In this document: piece by piece, positions 9,523-20,804 of the stretch | Numbering within the stretch: the stretch's first letter is position 1 | How the letters are laid out: each line of letters begins with the position of its first letter | Notes under the pieces: generated by a model | Told to the model about the DNA's origin: nothing | Seen by the model: the letters and a program-made list of their open reading frames with translations, nothing else | Databases searched by the model: none | Program-made: the position numbers and the translations under genes | Assembly (NCBI GenBank): GCA_902552755.1 | Contig: CACDHV010000001.1 | Span: 62,001-126,000 of the forward strand | Length of the DNA: 64,000 nt | Direction of reading: 5' to 3' | Origin: an uncultured Pelagibacteraceae bacterium | GTDB taxonomy: Bacteria; Pseudomonadota; Alphaproteobacteria; Pelagibacterales; Pelagibacteraceae

Positions 9523-10542
9523 ATGAGATCATTAATTAAGTTAATTTTTATTAACTTTATTTCACTTTTACTTTTTTCAACAAACATCTCATTTTCTCAA
9601 GAGGAAGAATTTCAAGAAATTTTAGAAAATATTCAAAAAGATCTTAGAACTTTAGAAAGAGCAGTTTACTCTCAATCATTTTCCGAAAATTCAGATTCAA
9701 ATACAACTCAAAAAGCATCAACAAAGGAGTCAGAGCAAGCGTTAACAAAACATTTGTTGAAATTAAGTGAAATAGAGACACAGTTCCAAGAATTAACAAA
9801 TAAATTTGAAGAAATAAATTTTAAATTAGACAAACTTTCTAATAAACTTTCTAAAGTTCAGCAAGATAATCAATTAAGATTTGAACAAATTGAACAAACC
9901 TCCAATTCAAATAGCAAAAATAATTCTCTTACTTCTCTACCTAAAACTGGGCAAACATTTGTGAATGAAGAGATAACTCAAAAAAAAATACTTCCAGGAT
10001 CTTCAGAACCACAATCATTAGGAGAAATATCTTACAAAGATATGACTACTAGTGATGATAATCAATTAATAGAGACAGTAGAACAAACTGAAGCAATAAT
10101 TTCAGAAGTTTTTAATTCTGAGGAAAAATTACTACCTGATGCTAGTCCAAAAGAACAATATCAATTTGCTAGAAATTTTCTAAAAGTTGGAGACTATGCA
10201 AATGCCGAAAAGGCATTTAGAGAATTTGTAACGATTAATCCTGATAATGAATTATCAGGTAACGCTCAATATTGGTATGCAGAAACATATAGAATAAGAC
10301 AAATGTACACCGATGCTGCCACAGCATATTTGGAAGGTTATCAAAAGTATCCAAAAAGTAAAATTGCTCCTGAAAATTTATTGAAACTAGGAGTATCATT
10401 GGTTCAAATGGGAGAAAAAGATCAAGGATGCTTGATGATTGCTGGAGTTAAAAAACAATATCCTAATGCATCTCAATCTGTGCTTCAAAAAGCAAAATAT
10501 TATGAAGAAAAAGAATTTGAGTGTAAAAAAGAAAATTCATAA
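9523..10542 (+). CDS. cpoB: Tol-Pal system coordinator CpoB/YbgF (start at 9523 preferred to 9481)
   Basis: Signal peptide MRSLIKLIFINFISLLLF, coiled coil, C-terminal TPR (YQFARNFLKVGDYANAEKAFREFV); the 9481 start lies inside the terminator hairpin. Confidence 0.85.
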   Translation: MRSLIKLIFINFISLLLFSTNISFSQEEEFQEILENIQKDLRTLERAVYSQSFSENSDSNTTQKASTKESEQALTKHLLKLSEIETQFQELTNKFEEINFKLDKLSNKLSKVQQDNQLRFEQIEQTSNSNSKNNSLTSLPKTGQTFVNEEITQKKILPGSSEPQSLGEISYKDMTTSDDNQLIETVEQTEAIISEVFNSEEKLLPDASPKEQYQFARNFLKVGDYANAEKAFREFVTINPDNELSGNAQYWYAETYRIRQMYTDAATAYLEGYQKYPKSKIAPENLLKLGVSLVQMGEKDQGCLMIAGVKKQYPNASQSVLQKAKYYEEKEFECKKENS

Positions 10543-11590
10543 TTTTTATTCCAAAAAATTAGATGATCCGAGAATAGAAAAGATTTATTTAAAATTTAAA
10601 AAAAACTTATCTAGTCATATCACAAATAGTTTCTGTGTTGCTGTTTCTGGAGGTGTAGACAGTATGGCATTATCATTCTTAGCTAAATATTATTCAATAG
10701 AAAATAATAAGAAAATTTATTTTTTTATTGTAGATCATAAAATTAGAAAAAATTCTACTATTGAGGCTAATTTAGTAAAAAAAAAACTAAATTCATTCAA
10801 AATTTCTAGCAATATACTTACAATTAAAAATGAAAAAATATCAAAAAACATACAGTCTTTTGCAAGAGAAAATAGATACAAATTAATTATTAAACAAAGT
10901 TTAATAAAAAAAATTGATATGATTTTAACCGCACATCACTCAGATGATTTGATTGAAAACTTTTTTATAAGATTATTAAGGGGCTCAGGTTTAAAAGGTT
11001 TAATTTCTCTAAGTAACATTAAATCTAAAGTAAAGCTTGATGATAAAATTAGTATTCTAAGGCCTTTGATTGATATACCTAAAAAGGACTTGGCATATAT
11101 TTCAAAAAATACTTTTAGTTTTAATGTTAATGATCCATCTAATTTCGATGATAAGTTTTTAAGAGCAAAAGTAAGAAAATTAATTTCAAATTTAGAGAAA
11201 GACGGGTTAACTTTTAACAAATTAAAATTATCTCTGAATAATCTAAGTAAAAGCAATTATGCAATAGATTATTTTGTTAAAAAAAATATTAATGATAATT
11301 CAAAGTACTTAAAACTAGCTAAAACAATTATTTTAAAGGATGATTTTTTTAAACAGCCAGATGAAATAGTCTTTAGATCATTTTCAGAAGTAATTCAAAA
11401 AGTTGGAAAAAAAGATACTCTTACAAGAGGTGCAAAGATAGAGAACTTGCTAAAATATTTAAGATCTACCAATAATTATTCAAAAAAAACGCTTTCAGGA
11501 TGTATAATTCAAAAAATTGAGAATTCAGTCATTATTTCTCCAGAAAAAGGGTATAATACCTCCAAATTGGCACAAATTGGCACTTGTTAA
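10502..11590 (+). CDS. tilS: tRNA(Ile)-lysidine synthase
   Basis: PP-loop AVSGGVDSMAL; TAHHSDDLIENFFIRLLRGSGLKGL; position between cpoB and ftsH. Start at 10502 is inferred. Confidence 0.9.
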   Translation: MKKKNLSVKKKIHNFYSKKLDDPRIEKIYLKFKKNLSSHITNSFCVAVSGGVDSMALSFLAKYYSIENNKKIYFFIVDHKIRKNSTIEANLVKKKLNSFKISSNILTIKNEKISKNIQSFARENRYKLIIKQSLIKKIDMILTAHHSDDLIENFFIRLLRGSGLKGLISLSNIKSKVKLDDKISILRPLIDIPKKDLAYISKNTFSFNVNDPSNFDDKFLRAKVRKLISNLEKDGLTFNKLKLSLNNLSKSNYAIDYFVKKNINDNSKYLKLAKTIILKDDFFKQPDEIVFRSFSEVIQKVGKKDTLTRGAKIENLLKYLRSTNNYSKKTLSGCIIQKIENSVIISPEKGYNTSKLAQIGTC

Positions 11591-11617
11591 ATTGATAATA
11601 ATTCTTAATTTATACTT

Positions 11618-13510
11618 ATGAATTTCAAAAATCTAGCTATGTGGGCTGTAATAGTAATATTGACTATCGGCCTGTACAATATGTTCAAGAATCCACAAGG
11701 ATCTGTTAAACAAAAAAATAACATAATATTTTCAGAGTTTTTAACCCAAGTTGACAATGGAAGAGTTGTTCAAGTGGAAATTCAAGGTAAAAATATCAAG
11801 GGTGTCATGTCTAATGGAGAAATGTTTAATACTTATGCTCCTGATGATCCAAATTTAATCCAAAAATTAAGTGATAAAGGAGTTAGCATATCTGCGAGTC
11901 CATTAGAAGAAAAAATGCCTTCATTATTTGGAGTACTTTTATCGTGGTTTCCAATGTTACTTTTAATTGCAGTTTGGATATTTTTTATGAGACAGATGCA
12001 AGGTGGCAAAGGTGGAGCAATGGGTTTTGGAAAATCAAAAGCTAAAATGATGAATGAGTTAAAAGGCAAAGTTACATTTAATGACGTAGCTGGAGTAGAA
12101 GAAGCTAAAGAAGAAGTAGAAGAAGTTGTGGAATTTTTAAAAGATCCTAAAAAATTCAGTAGGCTAGGAGGTAAAATACCTCGTGGGTGTCTTTTAGTCG
12201 GACCTCCAGGAACAGGTAAAACTTTATTAGCAAGAGCTATAGCAGGTGAAGCTGGAGTTCCATTCTTTACGATATCAGGATCTGACTTTGTAGAGATGTT
12301 TGTCGGTGTTGGAGCTTCTAGAGTTCGAGATATGTTTGAACAAGGTAAAAAGCATTCACCATGTATAATATTTATAGATGAAATCGATGCAGTTGGAAGA
12401 AGTAGAGGTGCAGGATTAGGTGGTGGTAACGATGAGAGAGAACAAACACTTAATCAGCTACTTGTAGAAATGGATGGTTTCGATACAAATGAGGGTGTGA
12501 TAATAATCGCAGCCACTAACAGACCAGATGTACTTGATCCAGCTCTACTAAGACCAGGAAGATTTGATAGACAGGTAGTAGTCTCTAACCCAGACTTACT
12601 GGGAAGGGAAAAAATATTAAAAGTTCATGCTAAGAAGATATCTATGGCACCCGATGTAAATTTGAGAACAATAGCCAGAGGAACCCCTGGGTTTTCTGGA
12701 GCAGATCTTGCAAATTTAGTGAATGAGGCTGCATTATTAGCTGCAAGAAAAAATAAAAGAATTGTTACTTATATGGAATTCGAAGAAGCAAAAGATAAAG
12801 TAATGATGGGGTCTGAAAGAAGGTCAATGGTGATGAGTGAGGAGGAGAAAAAACTAACTGCTTATCATGAGGCTGGTCATGCTATCGTTACCATAAATGA
12901 AAAGGCAGCTTATCCAATTCACAAAGCAACAATTATTCCAAGAGGCAGAGCATTAGGAATGGTAATGCAATTACCTGAAAGAGATGAGGTATCTCAAACT
13001 AGAGAACAACTTCATGCGCAAATGGCCATTGCCATGGGAGGTAGAGTTGCAGAGGAAATTATATTTGGAGATGACAAAGTAACAACTGGAGCAGCAAGTG
13101 ATATAGAACAGGCAACAAAAAGAGCAAGAGCTATGGTCATGAGAGCAGGACTAAGTAAAGAGCTTGGTCCAGTTGCTTATGGCGAAAATGAGGAAGAAGT
13201 TTTTCTTGGAAGATCGGTTGCAAGACAACAAAATATGTCTGAAGAAACTGCAAGAAAAGTAGATACTGAGATAAGAAAATTTGTTGATCAAGGTTATGAT
13301 AGAGCAAAAAAAGTTTTGACTGATAAAATTGATGATCTACACAAATTGGCTAAGGCGTTACTTACATATGAAACATTGTCGGGTAAAGAAATTGAAGATC
13401 TAGTAAATAAAAATATATATCCTAAAAATAAAGAGGATTTAAAAGTAGAGGAAGATGACCAAAGTTCTGCTTTAGGTTCAATGGGGTTGAAACCAAAGAT
13501 TGTTCATTAA
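11618..13510 (+). CDS. ftsH: ATP-dependent zinc metalloprotease FtsH
   Basis: Walker [12 protein letters not shown] motif, HEAGH zinc site. Confidence 0.98.
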   Translation: MNFKNLAMWAVIVILTIGLYNMFKNPQGSVKQKNNIIFSEFLTQVDNGRVVQVEIQGKNIKGVMSNGEMFNTYAPDDPNLIQKLSDKGVSISASPLEEKMPSLFGVLLSWFPMLLLIAVWIFFMRQMQGGKGGAMGFGKSKAKMMNELKGKVTFNDVAGVEEAKEEVEEVVEFLKDPKKFSRLGGKIPRGCLLVGPPGTGKTLLARAIAGEAGVPFFTISGSDFVEMFVGVGASRVRDMFEQGKKHSPCIIFIDEIDAVGRSRGAGLGGGNDEREQTLNQLLVEMDGFDTNEGVIIIAATNRPDVLDPALLRPGRFDRQVVVSNPDLLGREKILKVHAKKISMAPDVNLRTIARGTPGFSGADLANLVNEAALLAARKNKRIVTYMEFEEAKDKVMMGSERRSMVMSEEEKKLTAYHEAGHAIVTINEKAAYPIHKATIIPRGRALGMVMQLPERDEVSQTREQLHAQMAIAMGGRVAEEIIFGDDKVTTGAASDIEQATKRARAMVMRAGLSKELGPVAYGENEEEVFLGRSVARQQNMSEETARKVDTEIRKFVDQGYDRAKKVLTDKIDDLHKLAKALLTYETLSGKEIEDLVNKNIYPKNKEDLKVEEDDQSSALGSMGLKPKIVH

Positions 13511-13516
13511 AATTTA

Positions 13517-14569
13517 ATGCAAAAATATTACACAAGAGCGTGTAATTTTTATTATAACAATTTATCTAAAGAAAACGTTAAAAAAAGAATCTCCCTCCCA
13601 GTTGGTGGTAATAAATCATTTTCATTTGATACTATTGAGATCATCACGAGAACTAATAAAAGAAAAATAAATATTAAAAGTATTGATAATCTTCCATTAA
13701 AAATTAAAAAAAAAGTCTTAATTGATTTAAATAATATATCTAAGTCTAAAAAAATTCCAAAATTAAAATTTAATAATTTGCCAATACTAATGGGCGTTTT
13801 AAATACTACACCAGATAGTTTTTCTGATGGTGGAAAATTTAATAAAAAAATTGCTGCAAGAAAACAGATTAATAAATTAATAGTTGATGGAGCCACAATA
13901 ATTGATATAGGGGGTGAGTCTACAAGACCAGGATCTAAAGAGACTCCCCAAAATGAAGAGTGGCTAAGAGTAAAGAAAGCTATGAGTTATATAAAATCCA
14001 AAAAAATTTTTGTTTCTTTAGATACTAGAAAAAGTTTTGTAATGAAAAAAGCTACAAAATACAAACTAGACCTAATTAATGATGTATCTGGCTTAAGTTA
14101 CGATAAAGAGACTATTAATTTTCTAAAAAATAGTAAATTACCATTTGTTCTGCACCATATGAAAGGTACAACAGAAACTATGCAAAAAAATCCAAGTTAT
14201 AAAAATGTTTTATTGGATATATATGATTATTTTGAAAATAAGTTGAAATTAATTAGAAAAAAAGGAATTAAACATAATCACATTATTCTAGATCCTGGAA
14301 TAGGATTTGGAAAAAATATGAAACATAATATTACCCTAATCAATAATATTTCTATTTTTCATTCTTTAGGATTGCCAGTAATGTTAGGAATTTCAAGAAA
14401 GAGATTTATAAAAGATATATCTCTTAAAAATGATAGTAAACAAAGAATAGGTGGGACTGTGTCTTCAAGTATTTTTGGTATGTTACAAGGAGTTCAAATA
14501 CTTAGAGTTCATGATGTCAATGAAGTGAATCAAGGAATAAAAGTCTTTAAAAAACTATATTTTATTTAA
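13517..14569 (+). CDS. folP: Dihydropteroate synthase
   Basis: MGVLNTTPDSFSDGG; IDIGGESTRPGS; LDPGIGFGK. Confidence 0.95.
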   Translation: MQKYYTRACNFYYNNLSKENVKKRISLPVGGNKSFSFDTIEIITRTNKRKINIKSIDNLPLKIKKKVLIDLNNISKSKKIPKLKFNNLPILMGVLNTTPDSFSDGGKFNKKIAARKQINKLIVDGATIIDIGGESTRPGSKETPQNEEWLRVKKAMSYIKSKKIFVSLDTRKSFVMKKATKYKLDLINDVSGLSYDKETINFLKNSKLPFVLHHMKGTTETMQKNPSYKNVLLDIYDYFENKLKLIRKKGIKHNHIILDPGIGFGKNMKHNITLINNISIFHSLGLPVMLGISRKRFIKDISLKNDSKQRIGGTVSSSIFGMLQGVQILRVHDVNEVNQGIKVFKKLYFI

Positions 14570-15900
14570 TGATAAAAAAATATTTTGGAACGGATGGAAT
14601 AAGAGGAATTGTTAATGGAGATAAAATAAATGGTGACATGTTTTTCAAGTTTGGTTTAGCTGCTGGTACATATTTTAAAAATCAAAAAAAAACAAAACAG
14701 ATAGCAATAATTGCAAAAGATACGAGGTTATCAGGATATACACTTGAGCCAGCTTTAGTATCTGGCTTAACATCTGCTGGAATGCATGTATTCACTTTTG
14801 GACCATTACCAACAAATGGCTTAGCAATGCTAACAAAAAAAATGAAATCTAATATGGGAATAATGATTACCGCATCTCACAATCTATATAATGATAACGG
14901 TTTAAAATTATTTGGACCAGACGGACTAAAATTATCTGATAAAATAGAAAAAAAAATTGAAAAATTAATTGACTCCAAAATATCAAAAAAATTATCAAAT
15001 CCTAAAATACTAGGCAGAGTGAAAAGATTGGAAGATGGTTCAGAAAAATATATCGAAATATTAAAAAAAAATTTTCCCAAACAATTTAATTTAAGAGGTT
15101 GTAGAATCACCATAGATTGTGCTAATGGAGCTGCCTATAAAGTTGGACCTCAATTACTCAGATCATTAGGCGCCATAGTTCATGAAATTGGAACGTCTCC
15201 TAATGGATTTAACATTAATAATAAATGTGGATCTACATTTCCAAACAAAATTAAATATCATACAAAAAAAAATAAATCACATATTGGAATTTCTTTGGAT
15301 GGAGATGCAGATAGAATTATAGTTTGTGATGAAAAGGGTAATATTATCGATGGAGACAAAATAATAGCAATGCTTGCTGAAAGATGGAAAAGAAAAAAAA
15401 TTTTAAAAGGTGGAGTTGTTGGTACCTTAATGTCAAACTATGGATTAGAAAAATATTTTTCTAAAAATAAGATAAAGTTTATAAGATCAAAAGTTGGTGA
15501 TAGGTATGTAAAAGAAGCAATGCAAAAAAGTAAATTTAATTTAGGAGGAGAGCAATCTGGCCATATTATCCTTGGCAAATTTGCGACTACAGGTGACGGT
15601 TTATTGGTAGCATTAGAAATTCTCTTTTCTATGAGGAAAGGCAAAAAGGCGAGTGAAATATTCAAAAATTTTACACCTACTCCTCAATTGTTAGAAAATG
15701 TTAAAGTAAAAGATAAATCAATAATTAATAATCCCAAGTGCAAAAATGCAATTAAAAAAGCAAATAGTTTAATTAAAGGAAAAGGCAGAATGTTAGTAAG
15801 AAAGTCTGGAACAGAACCAGTAGTGAGAATCATGTGTGAAACTGTGGATAAAACTATGCTTTTAAAATGTATTAATATTGTAAAAAAATCAATTATCTAA
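14569..15900 (+). CDS. glmM: Phosphoglucosamine mutase
   Basis: YFGTDGIRG; TASHN; SLDGDADR; RKSGTEPVVRIM. Confidence 0.95.
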   Translation: MIKKYFGTDGIRGIVNGDKINGDMFFKFGLAAGTYFKNQKKTKQIAIIAKDTRLSGYTLEPALVSGLTSAGMHVFTFGPLPTNGLAMLTKKMKSNMGIMITASHNLYNDNGLKLFGPDGLKLSDKIEKKIEKLIDSKISKKLSNPKILGRVKRLEDGSEKYIEILKKNFPKQFNLRGCRITIDCANGAAYKVGPQLLRSLGAIVHEIGTSPNGFNINNKCGSTFPNKIKYHTKKNKSHIGISLDGDADRIIVCDEKGNIIDGDKIIAMLAERWKRKKILKGGVVGTLMSNYGLEKYFSKNKIKFIRSKVGDRYVKEAMQKSKFNLGGEQSGHIILGKFATTGDGLLVALEILFSMRKGKKASEIFKNFTPTPQLLENVKVKDKSIINNPKCKNAIKKANSLIKGKGRMLVRKSGTEPVVRIMCETVDKTMLLKCINIVKKSII

Positions 15901-15901
15901 C

Positions 15902-16714
15902 TTGAAAATAAAATCTAAAATTTTAATTATTGCTGGTTCAGACTCTTCTGGCGGCGCAGGCATACAAGCAGACATAAAAACTGTCACATCGCTTGGTTCA
16001 TATGCTATGACAGCTATTACTGCTATAACATCTCAAAATACAACAGGCGTTAAATCAATTATTCCAGTAAATAGTAAGGAAATTTCCAATCAAATTGAAT
16101 TTACAGCTAGAGACATAAAACCAGATGCTGTTAAAATAGGAATGCTTCATTCAAAAGAAGTAATACGCTCAGTAATAAAATCTTTAAAAAAAATAAAAGC
16201 AAAAAAAATAATTTTAGATCCTGTTATGGTAGCAAAGGGAGGAAAAAAATTAATCAATGAACCAGCTATTAAAATTTTAAAAAATCAACTTTTATCTAAG
16301 GCAGATTTAATTACACCAAATATACCTGAGGCTGAAGTTTTAACCAATTCGAAGATATCATCCATCAATGACGTAATTTCAGCAGGTAACCATCTGATTG
16401 AATTAGGTGCAAGTAATGTCCTAATTAAAGGAGGTCATTTGAATTATAAAAATATTCAAGACGTATTTATTAATAAAAAAGAAATCACAATCTTTAAAAA
16501 TAAGAAAATAAATACAAAAAATAGTCATGGTACGGGCTGCACTCTTTCTAGCGCAATAACTACCTACTTTTCATGTGGAAAAACTTTAAAGAAATCTTGT
16601 GAAATGGCAATTAAATATGTAAATCATTCATTAAGAACCCAACCAAACTTAGGGAAAGGTCACGGTCCTGTAAACCATTTAAATAGTATACAGGTTAAAA
16701 AAATTTTTAGATGA
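15902..16714 (+). CDS. thiD: Hydroxymethylpyrimidine/phosphomethylpyrimidine kinase
   Basis: [34 protein letters not shown] start. Confidence 0.95.
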   Translation: MKIKSKILIIAGSDSSGGAGIQADIKTVTSLGSYAMTAITAITSQNTTGVKSIIPVNSKEISNQIEFTARDIKPDAVKIGMLHSKEVIRSVIKSLKKIKAKKIILDPVMVAKGGKKLINEPAIKILKNQLLSKADLITPNIPEAEVLTNSKISSINDVISAGNHLIELGASNVLIKGGHLNYKNIQDVFINKKEITIFKNKKINTKNSHGTGCTLSSAITTYFSCGKTLKKSCEMAIKYVNHSLRTQPNLGKGHGPVNHLNSIQVKKIFR

Positions 16715-18003
16715 AAAATGTAGTTGTAGTTGGTTCGCAATGGGGAGATGAAGGAAAAGGTAAAATTGTTGATTGGCTCTCAAGCGAAGCAGATGTAATA
16801 ATAAGATTTCAAGGTGGACATAATGCTGGCCATACTCTTGTTATAGATGGTGTAGTTTATAAATTAAGACTGTTGCCATCAGGAATAGTTAGAAAAAATA
16901 AAATATCTATAATAGGAAACGGAGTAGTGGTTGATCCCTGGGCACTATTAGAAGAAATTGATGAAATTAAATCTAAAAATGTTGAAGTCAGTTCTAAAAA
17001 TTTAATTTTGTCTGAAGCAGCCACTCTTATCTTACCATTTCATAAAGAAATGGATGAGATAAGAGAAGATGCAGCAGGTAAATCAAAAATCGGGACTACC
17101 AGAAGAGGAATTGGTCCAGCATATGAAGATAAGATTGGTAGGAGGTCAATAAGAGTAATGGATCTTGCATCAGAATATAATTTGGATAAAAGATTAGACG
17201 TAGTATTAAGTCATCACAATTCTATAAGAAAAGGTCTAGGAAAATCTGAATTTAAAAAAGAGCAATTGAAAAAAGATTTATTAAATATTGCGCCACAAAT
17301 ACTGAAATTTTCACAGCCAGTATGGAAAAAAATTGATGAATTTAAATCTGAAAATAAAAAAATATTATTTGAAGGTGCTCAAGGAGTTCTTTTAGACGTT
17401 GATCATGGTACTTACCCATTTGTAACCTCTTCTAATACTGTCGCCTCGTCTGCAGCTACTGGTTCTGGCTGTGGTATTAACTCTATTAATTATGTTTTAG
17501 GAATTACAAAAGCATATACTACAAGAGTCGGAGAAGGTCCTTTTCCAACAGAGCTAACAGATGAGATAGGCGGCATACTTGGAACAAGAGGAAAAGAATT
17601 TGGAACTGTCACTAGTCGAAAGCGAAGATGTGGTTGGTTTGATGGAGTACTTGTAAGACAAACTCTTAAAATTTCAGGAATAGACGGTATTGCACTAACC
17701 AAACTAGATGTGCTAGATGAATTAGATGAAATTAAAATTTGCATTGCTTACGAGATAAATGGTAAAAAATTTGATTACCTACCTGCCTCTGTTGATGATC
17801 AATTTATGGCCAAACCAATATATAAAACATTTAAGGGTTGGAAATCTTCAACAGTGGGTATAAAAAAATTTAAAGATTTACCAGAAAATGCAAAAATTTA
17901 TATAAAAGAACTAGAAAATTTTGTTCAGACTAGAATTTCAAGTATTTCCACTAGTCCAGAGAGAAATGATACAATCTTAATTCAAGATCCTTTTAATCTC
18001 TAA
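16711..18003 (+). CDS. purA: Adenylosuccinate synthetase
   Basis: [40 protein letters not shown]. Confidence 0.98.
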   Translation: MKNVVVVGSQWGDEGKGKIVDWLSSEADVIIRFQGGHNAGHTLVIDGVVYKLRLLPSGIVRKNKISIIGNGVVVDPWALLEEIDEIKSKNVEVSSKNLILSEAATLILPFHKEMDEIREDAAGKSKIGTTRRGIGPAYEDKIGRRSIRVMDLASEYNLDKRLDVVLSHHNSIRKGLGKSEFKKEQLKKDLLNIAPQILKFSQPVWKKIDEFKSENKKILFEGAQGVLLDVDHGTYPFVTSSNTVASSAATGSGCGINSINYVLGITKAYTTRVGEGPFPTELTDEIGGILGTRGKEFGTVTSRKRRCGWFDGVLVRQTLKISGIDGIALTKLDVLDELDEIKICIAYEINGKKFDYLPASVDDQFMAKPIYKTFKGWKSSTVGIKKFKDLPENAKIYIKELENFVQTRISSISTSPERNDTILIQDPFNL

Positions 18004-18890
18004 TTCGCTGGTAATAAGTTTTTTGATTTAGCTGAATTAAGCATATGCTTTTGTAGTTTTTCAAAAGCTTTATTTTCTATTTGTCTTACTCTTTCTCTGC
18101 TTATTTTATATTTTTTGCTTAGATCATCCAAAGTTATAGGTTTATCTGTTAATCTTCTTGAATATAAAATTTCTTTTTCTCTATCATTCAATACCTTAAT
18201 TGAGTCTTGAAGAAGATCTTTTCTTTGTTCCATTTCATCATTTTGAGCAATTTTCAATTCATGATCCATTTCATTATCAACCACCCAGTCTTGCCATTCA
18301 TCCCCATCCTCACCTATTGGAGCATTTAAAGATTGCTCTCTACCTGAAAGTCTTCTATTCATAGAAACTACCTCGCTCTCACTTACAGAAAGCTTCTTAG
18401 CTATATCTTGAACGTGTTCTTTTTTTAAATCTCCCTCTGACCTAGGTGCTATTTGGTTTTTGATTTTTTTTAAATTAAAAAAAAGTTTTTTTTGTGCAGT
18501 AGTTGTCCCTATTTTAACTAAACTCCATGATCTTAATATATATTCTTGTATTGAAGCTTTTATCCACCACATTGCATAAGTTGCAAGTCTAAAACCTTTT
18601 TCTGGCTCAAATTTTTTCACTGCCTGCATTAGTCCCACATTACCTTCAGATATCATCTCGTTAAGAGGCAAGCCATAACCTTTGTAGCCCATTGCTATCT
18701 TTGCAACTAGTCTCAAATGGCTAGTGACGAGTTTTTCTGCTGATTTTATATTTCCAGTTGATTGCCAATTTTTGGCTAACATATATTCTTCTTCAGCAGC
18801 AAGCATTGGAAATTTTTTTATCTGAGCAAGATAAGCAGCTAATCCACCTTCATTAGAAAGTGTTGGTAAGTTGTATGTATTTTTATTCAT
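18000..18890 (-). CDS. rpoH: RNA polymerase sigma-32-type factor RpoH
   Basis: Sigma-70 regions 2 and 4; [41 protein letters not shown] is the RpoH box region. Confidence 0.95.
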   Translation of the reverse strand: MNKNTYNLPTLSNEGGLAAYLAQIKKFPMLAAEEEYMLAKNWQSTGNIKSAEKLVTSHLRLVAKIAMGYKGYGLPLNEMISEGNVGLMQAVKKFEPEKGFRLATYAMWWIKASIQEYILRSWSLVKIGTTTAQKKLFFNLKKIKNQIAPRSEGDLKKEHVQDIAKKLSVSESEVVSMNRRLSGREQSLNAPIGEDGDEWQDWVVDNEMDHELKIAQNDEMEQRKDLLQDSIKVLNDREKEILYSRRLTDKPITLDDLSKKYKISRERVRQIENKAFEKLQKHMLNSAKSKNLLPAN

Positions 18891-18933
18891 TCGAAGTATT
18901 TATTTAATAAATAAATAAATTTTTACAATCCTT

Positions 18934-19950
18934 TTATTTCTTGATTTTTCTTAGTTTTTTTAAAATCTCTTCTAAATCTAATGGTAATTTTGATGTAAAT
19001 TCAAGTCTTTCATTATTTTTAGGATGATTAAAGCCGATAGACTTTGCATGCAAAAATTGTCTATTAAGTGATGTTATTCTCTCTTGAAGTTTAATATCAA
19101 TGTTAACAAATGTTTTAAATTTTTTTTTATATTTTTTATCACCTAAAATATTATTACCTTTGTACGACAAATGAACTCTTATTTGGTGTGTTCTTCCTGT
19201 TTCTAGTTTACATTCAACAAGACTAAATGTTGGAATTTTTTCATCCTCAAATATTTCTAAAGTTTTATATTTTGTTACGGCACTTTTGCCTTTCTTGGAT
19301 GAAACTTCCATCATTTGTCTATTTTTCGAACTTCGAGTGATAAACGTCTCTATTTGTCCATTTTGAGGTCTTATTTTACCCCAAACTAAAGCTTGGTAAA
19401 CTCTTGTAATAGAATGATCTGAAAATTGTTTTGACAAATTCTCATGTGAAATATTATTTTTAGCAATAACTACTAATCCAGATGTATCTTTATCTATTCT
19501 GTGTACAATTCCAGGCCTCATTTCATTTCCAATATTCGATAAATTTTTACTATCATAATTTATTAATGCATTTACAATTGTGTTGTCATAATTTCCTGGT
19601 CCAGGATGCATAGAAATTCCAGCAGATTTGTTGATAACTATTAAATCACTATCTTCGTAAATAATATCAAGAGGATATTTAAATGGTTTAAGAGACTCTT
19701 TTTTAGGTTCTGAAATCTCAAAATAAATTTCATCATTCCATTTAATTTTTTTAGATGGGTCAGTAACAATGATATTATTTATTTTTAATTTCCTTTCTAA
19801 AATTAAACTTTTTACTCTTGATCTGCTTAATTTATTATCTTGATTAGATAATAGAATATCTATTCTTGTATTATTTTCTTTATTTTTGACTTTAATATTT
19901 ATATTACTTTTCATATTGATATAATTATACAATATGCGCTTGTAGCTCAA
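18934..19950 (-). CDS. rluD: 23S rRNA pseudouridine synthase, RluD family (start may be the internal ATG at 19911-19913)
   Basis: S4-like N-terminus; RPGIVHRIDKDTSGLVVIAK; LETGRTHQIRVHL. Confidence 0.9.
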   Translation of the reverse strand: MSYKRILYNYINMKSNINIKVKNKENNTRIDILLSNQDNKLSRSRVKSLILERKLKINNIIVTDPSKKIKWNDEIYFEISEPKKESLKPFKYPLDIIYEDSDLIVINKSAGISMHPGPGNYDNTIVNALINYDSKNLSNIGNEMRPGIVHRIDKDTSGLVVIAKNNISHENLSKQFSDHSITRVYQALVWGKIRPQNGQIETFITRSSKNRQMMEVSSKKGKSAVTKYKTLEIFEDEKIPTFSLVECKLETGRTHQIRVHLSYKGNNILGDKKYKKKFKTFVNIDIKLQERITSLNRQFLHAKSIGFNHPKNNERLEFTSKLPLDLEEILKKLRKIKK

Positions 19951-20012
19951 CTGGATAGAGCGCCAGATTTCGGCTCTGGAGGTTCAGGGTTCGACTCCTT
20001 GCGGGCGCACCA
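19936..20012 (+). tRNA. tRNA-Arg (anticodon TCG), CCA encoded
   Basis: Cloverleaf folded by eye: acceptor GCGCTTG/CGGGCGC, anticodon stem CCAGA/TCTGG with loop TTTCGGC, T-loop TTCGACT, ACCA end. Confidence 0.95.
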
Positions 20013-20804
20013 TTATTCACCCATATTAATCAAAGTCCCCTTGTTTTTTGCAGCATTGAAAGAATAATAAAATAAAGCAATTGAAATAGAAAAATAAAAA
20101 GCATTCCATATAAATGCATAGTATACATTTTCTATATTAACTGTTTGATTAATCAAAATATTTCTTGCTTCCTCAAATATGTAAACTAATGGCAAAACAT
20201 ATGCTATTTTTTGAAATATTTCTGGAAGAGTTTCTATTGGATAATAAATACACCCAAAGGGTGCAAGTAAAAACATTGTTGACCATGCTATATTTTCAAA
20301 CGATGGACCAAATCTAAGCAAACCTGAGGAAACTAAAATTCCAAGTGTAATTCCAAAAATATAAAGACTTAAAAAAAGAAAAAATAAAAATATTCCTAAA
20401 TCTAAAATTGAAATTCCAAATAATGGAGAAGTGAGTAAAATTGCTGGAACTAGACCAATTAATGATCTAATTAATGCAGTTATCACAAGTGAAGTTAAAA
20501 TCTCACCAATTCTCATTGGTGCAATGAAAAGATTAGTAAAATTTCTACTCCAAATTTCTTCTAAAAAAAGCATATTAAAACCAATACTTGTTCTAAACAA
20601 AAAATCATAAAGTATTGCACAAGTTAGAATTACACCAACTGCATTATTGTAATAAGTTGTATGTGTAGCAAAAAAATTAGATATAAATCCCCATAATGTA
20701 ATTTGAATAGATGGCCAGTAAACTAAATCTAATATTCTAGGAAATGATCTGGTGATTAGATAAAAATGCCTCAAAAATAAGCCGTATATTCTAGTTAAAC
20801 TCAC
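20013..20804 (-). CDS. ABC-2 type transporter permease
   Basis: Multiple TM segments; overlaps ATPase gene by 14 nt; ABC-2 type C-terminal pattern. Confidence 0.85.
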   Translation of the reverse strand: MSLTRIYGLFLRHFYLITRSFPRILDLVYWPSIQITLWGFISNFFATHTTYYNNAVGVILTCAILYDFLFRTSIGFNMLFLEEIWSRNFTNLFIAPMRIGEILTSLVITALIRSLIGLVPAILLTSPLFGISILDLGIFLFFLFLSLYIFGITLGILVSSGLLRFGPSFENIAWSTMFLLAPFGCIYYPIETLPEIFQKIAYVLPLVYIFEEARNILINQTVNIENVYYAFIWNAFYFSISIALFYYSFNAAKNKGTLINMGE

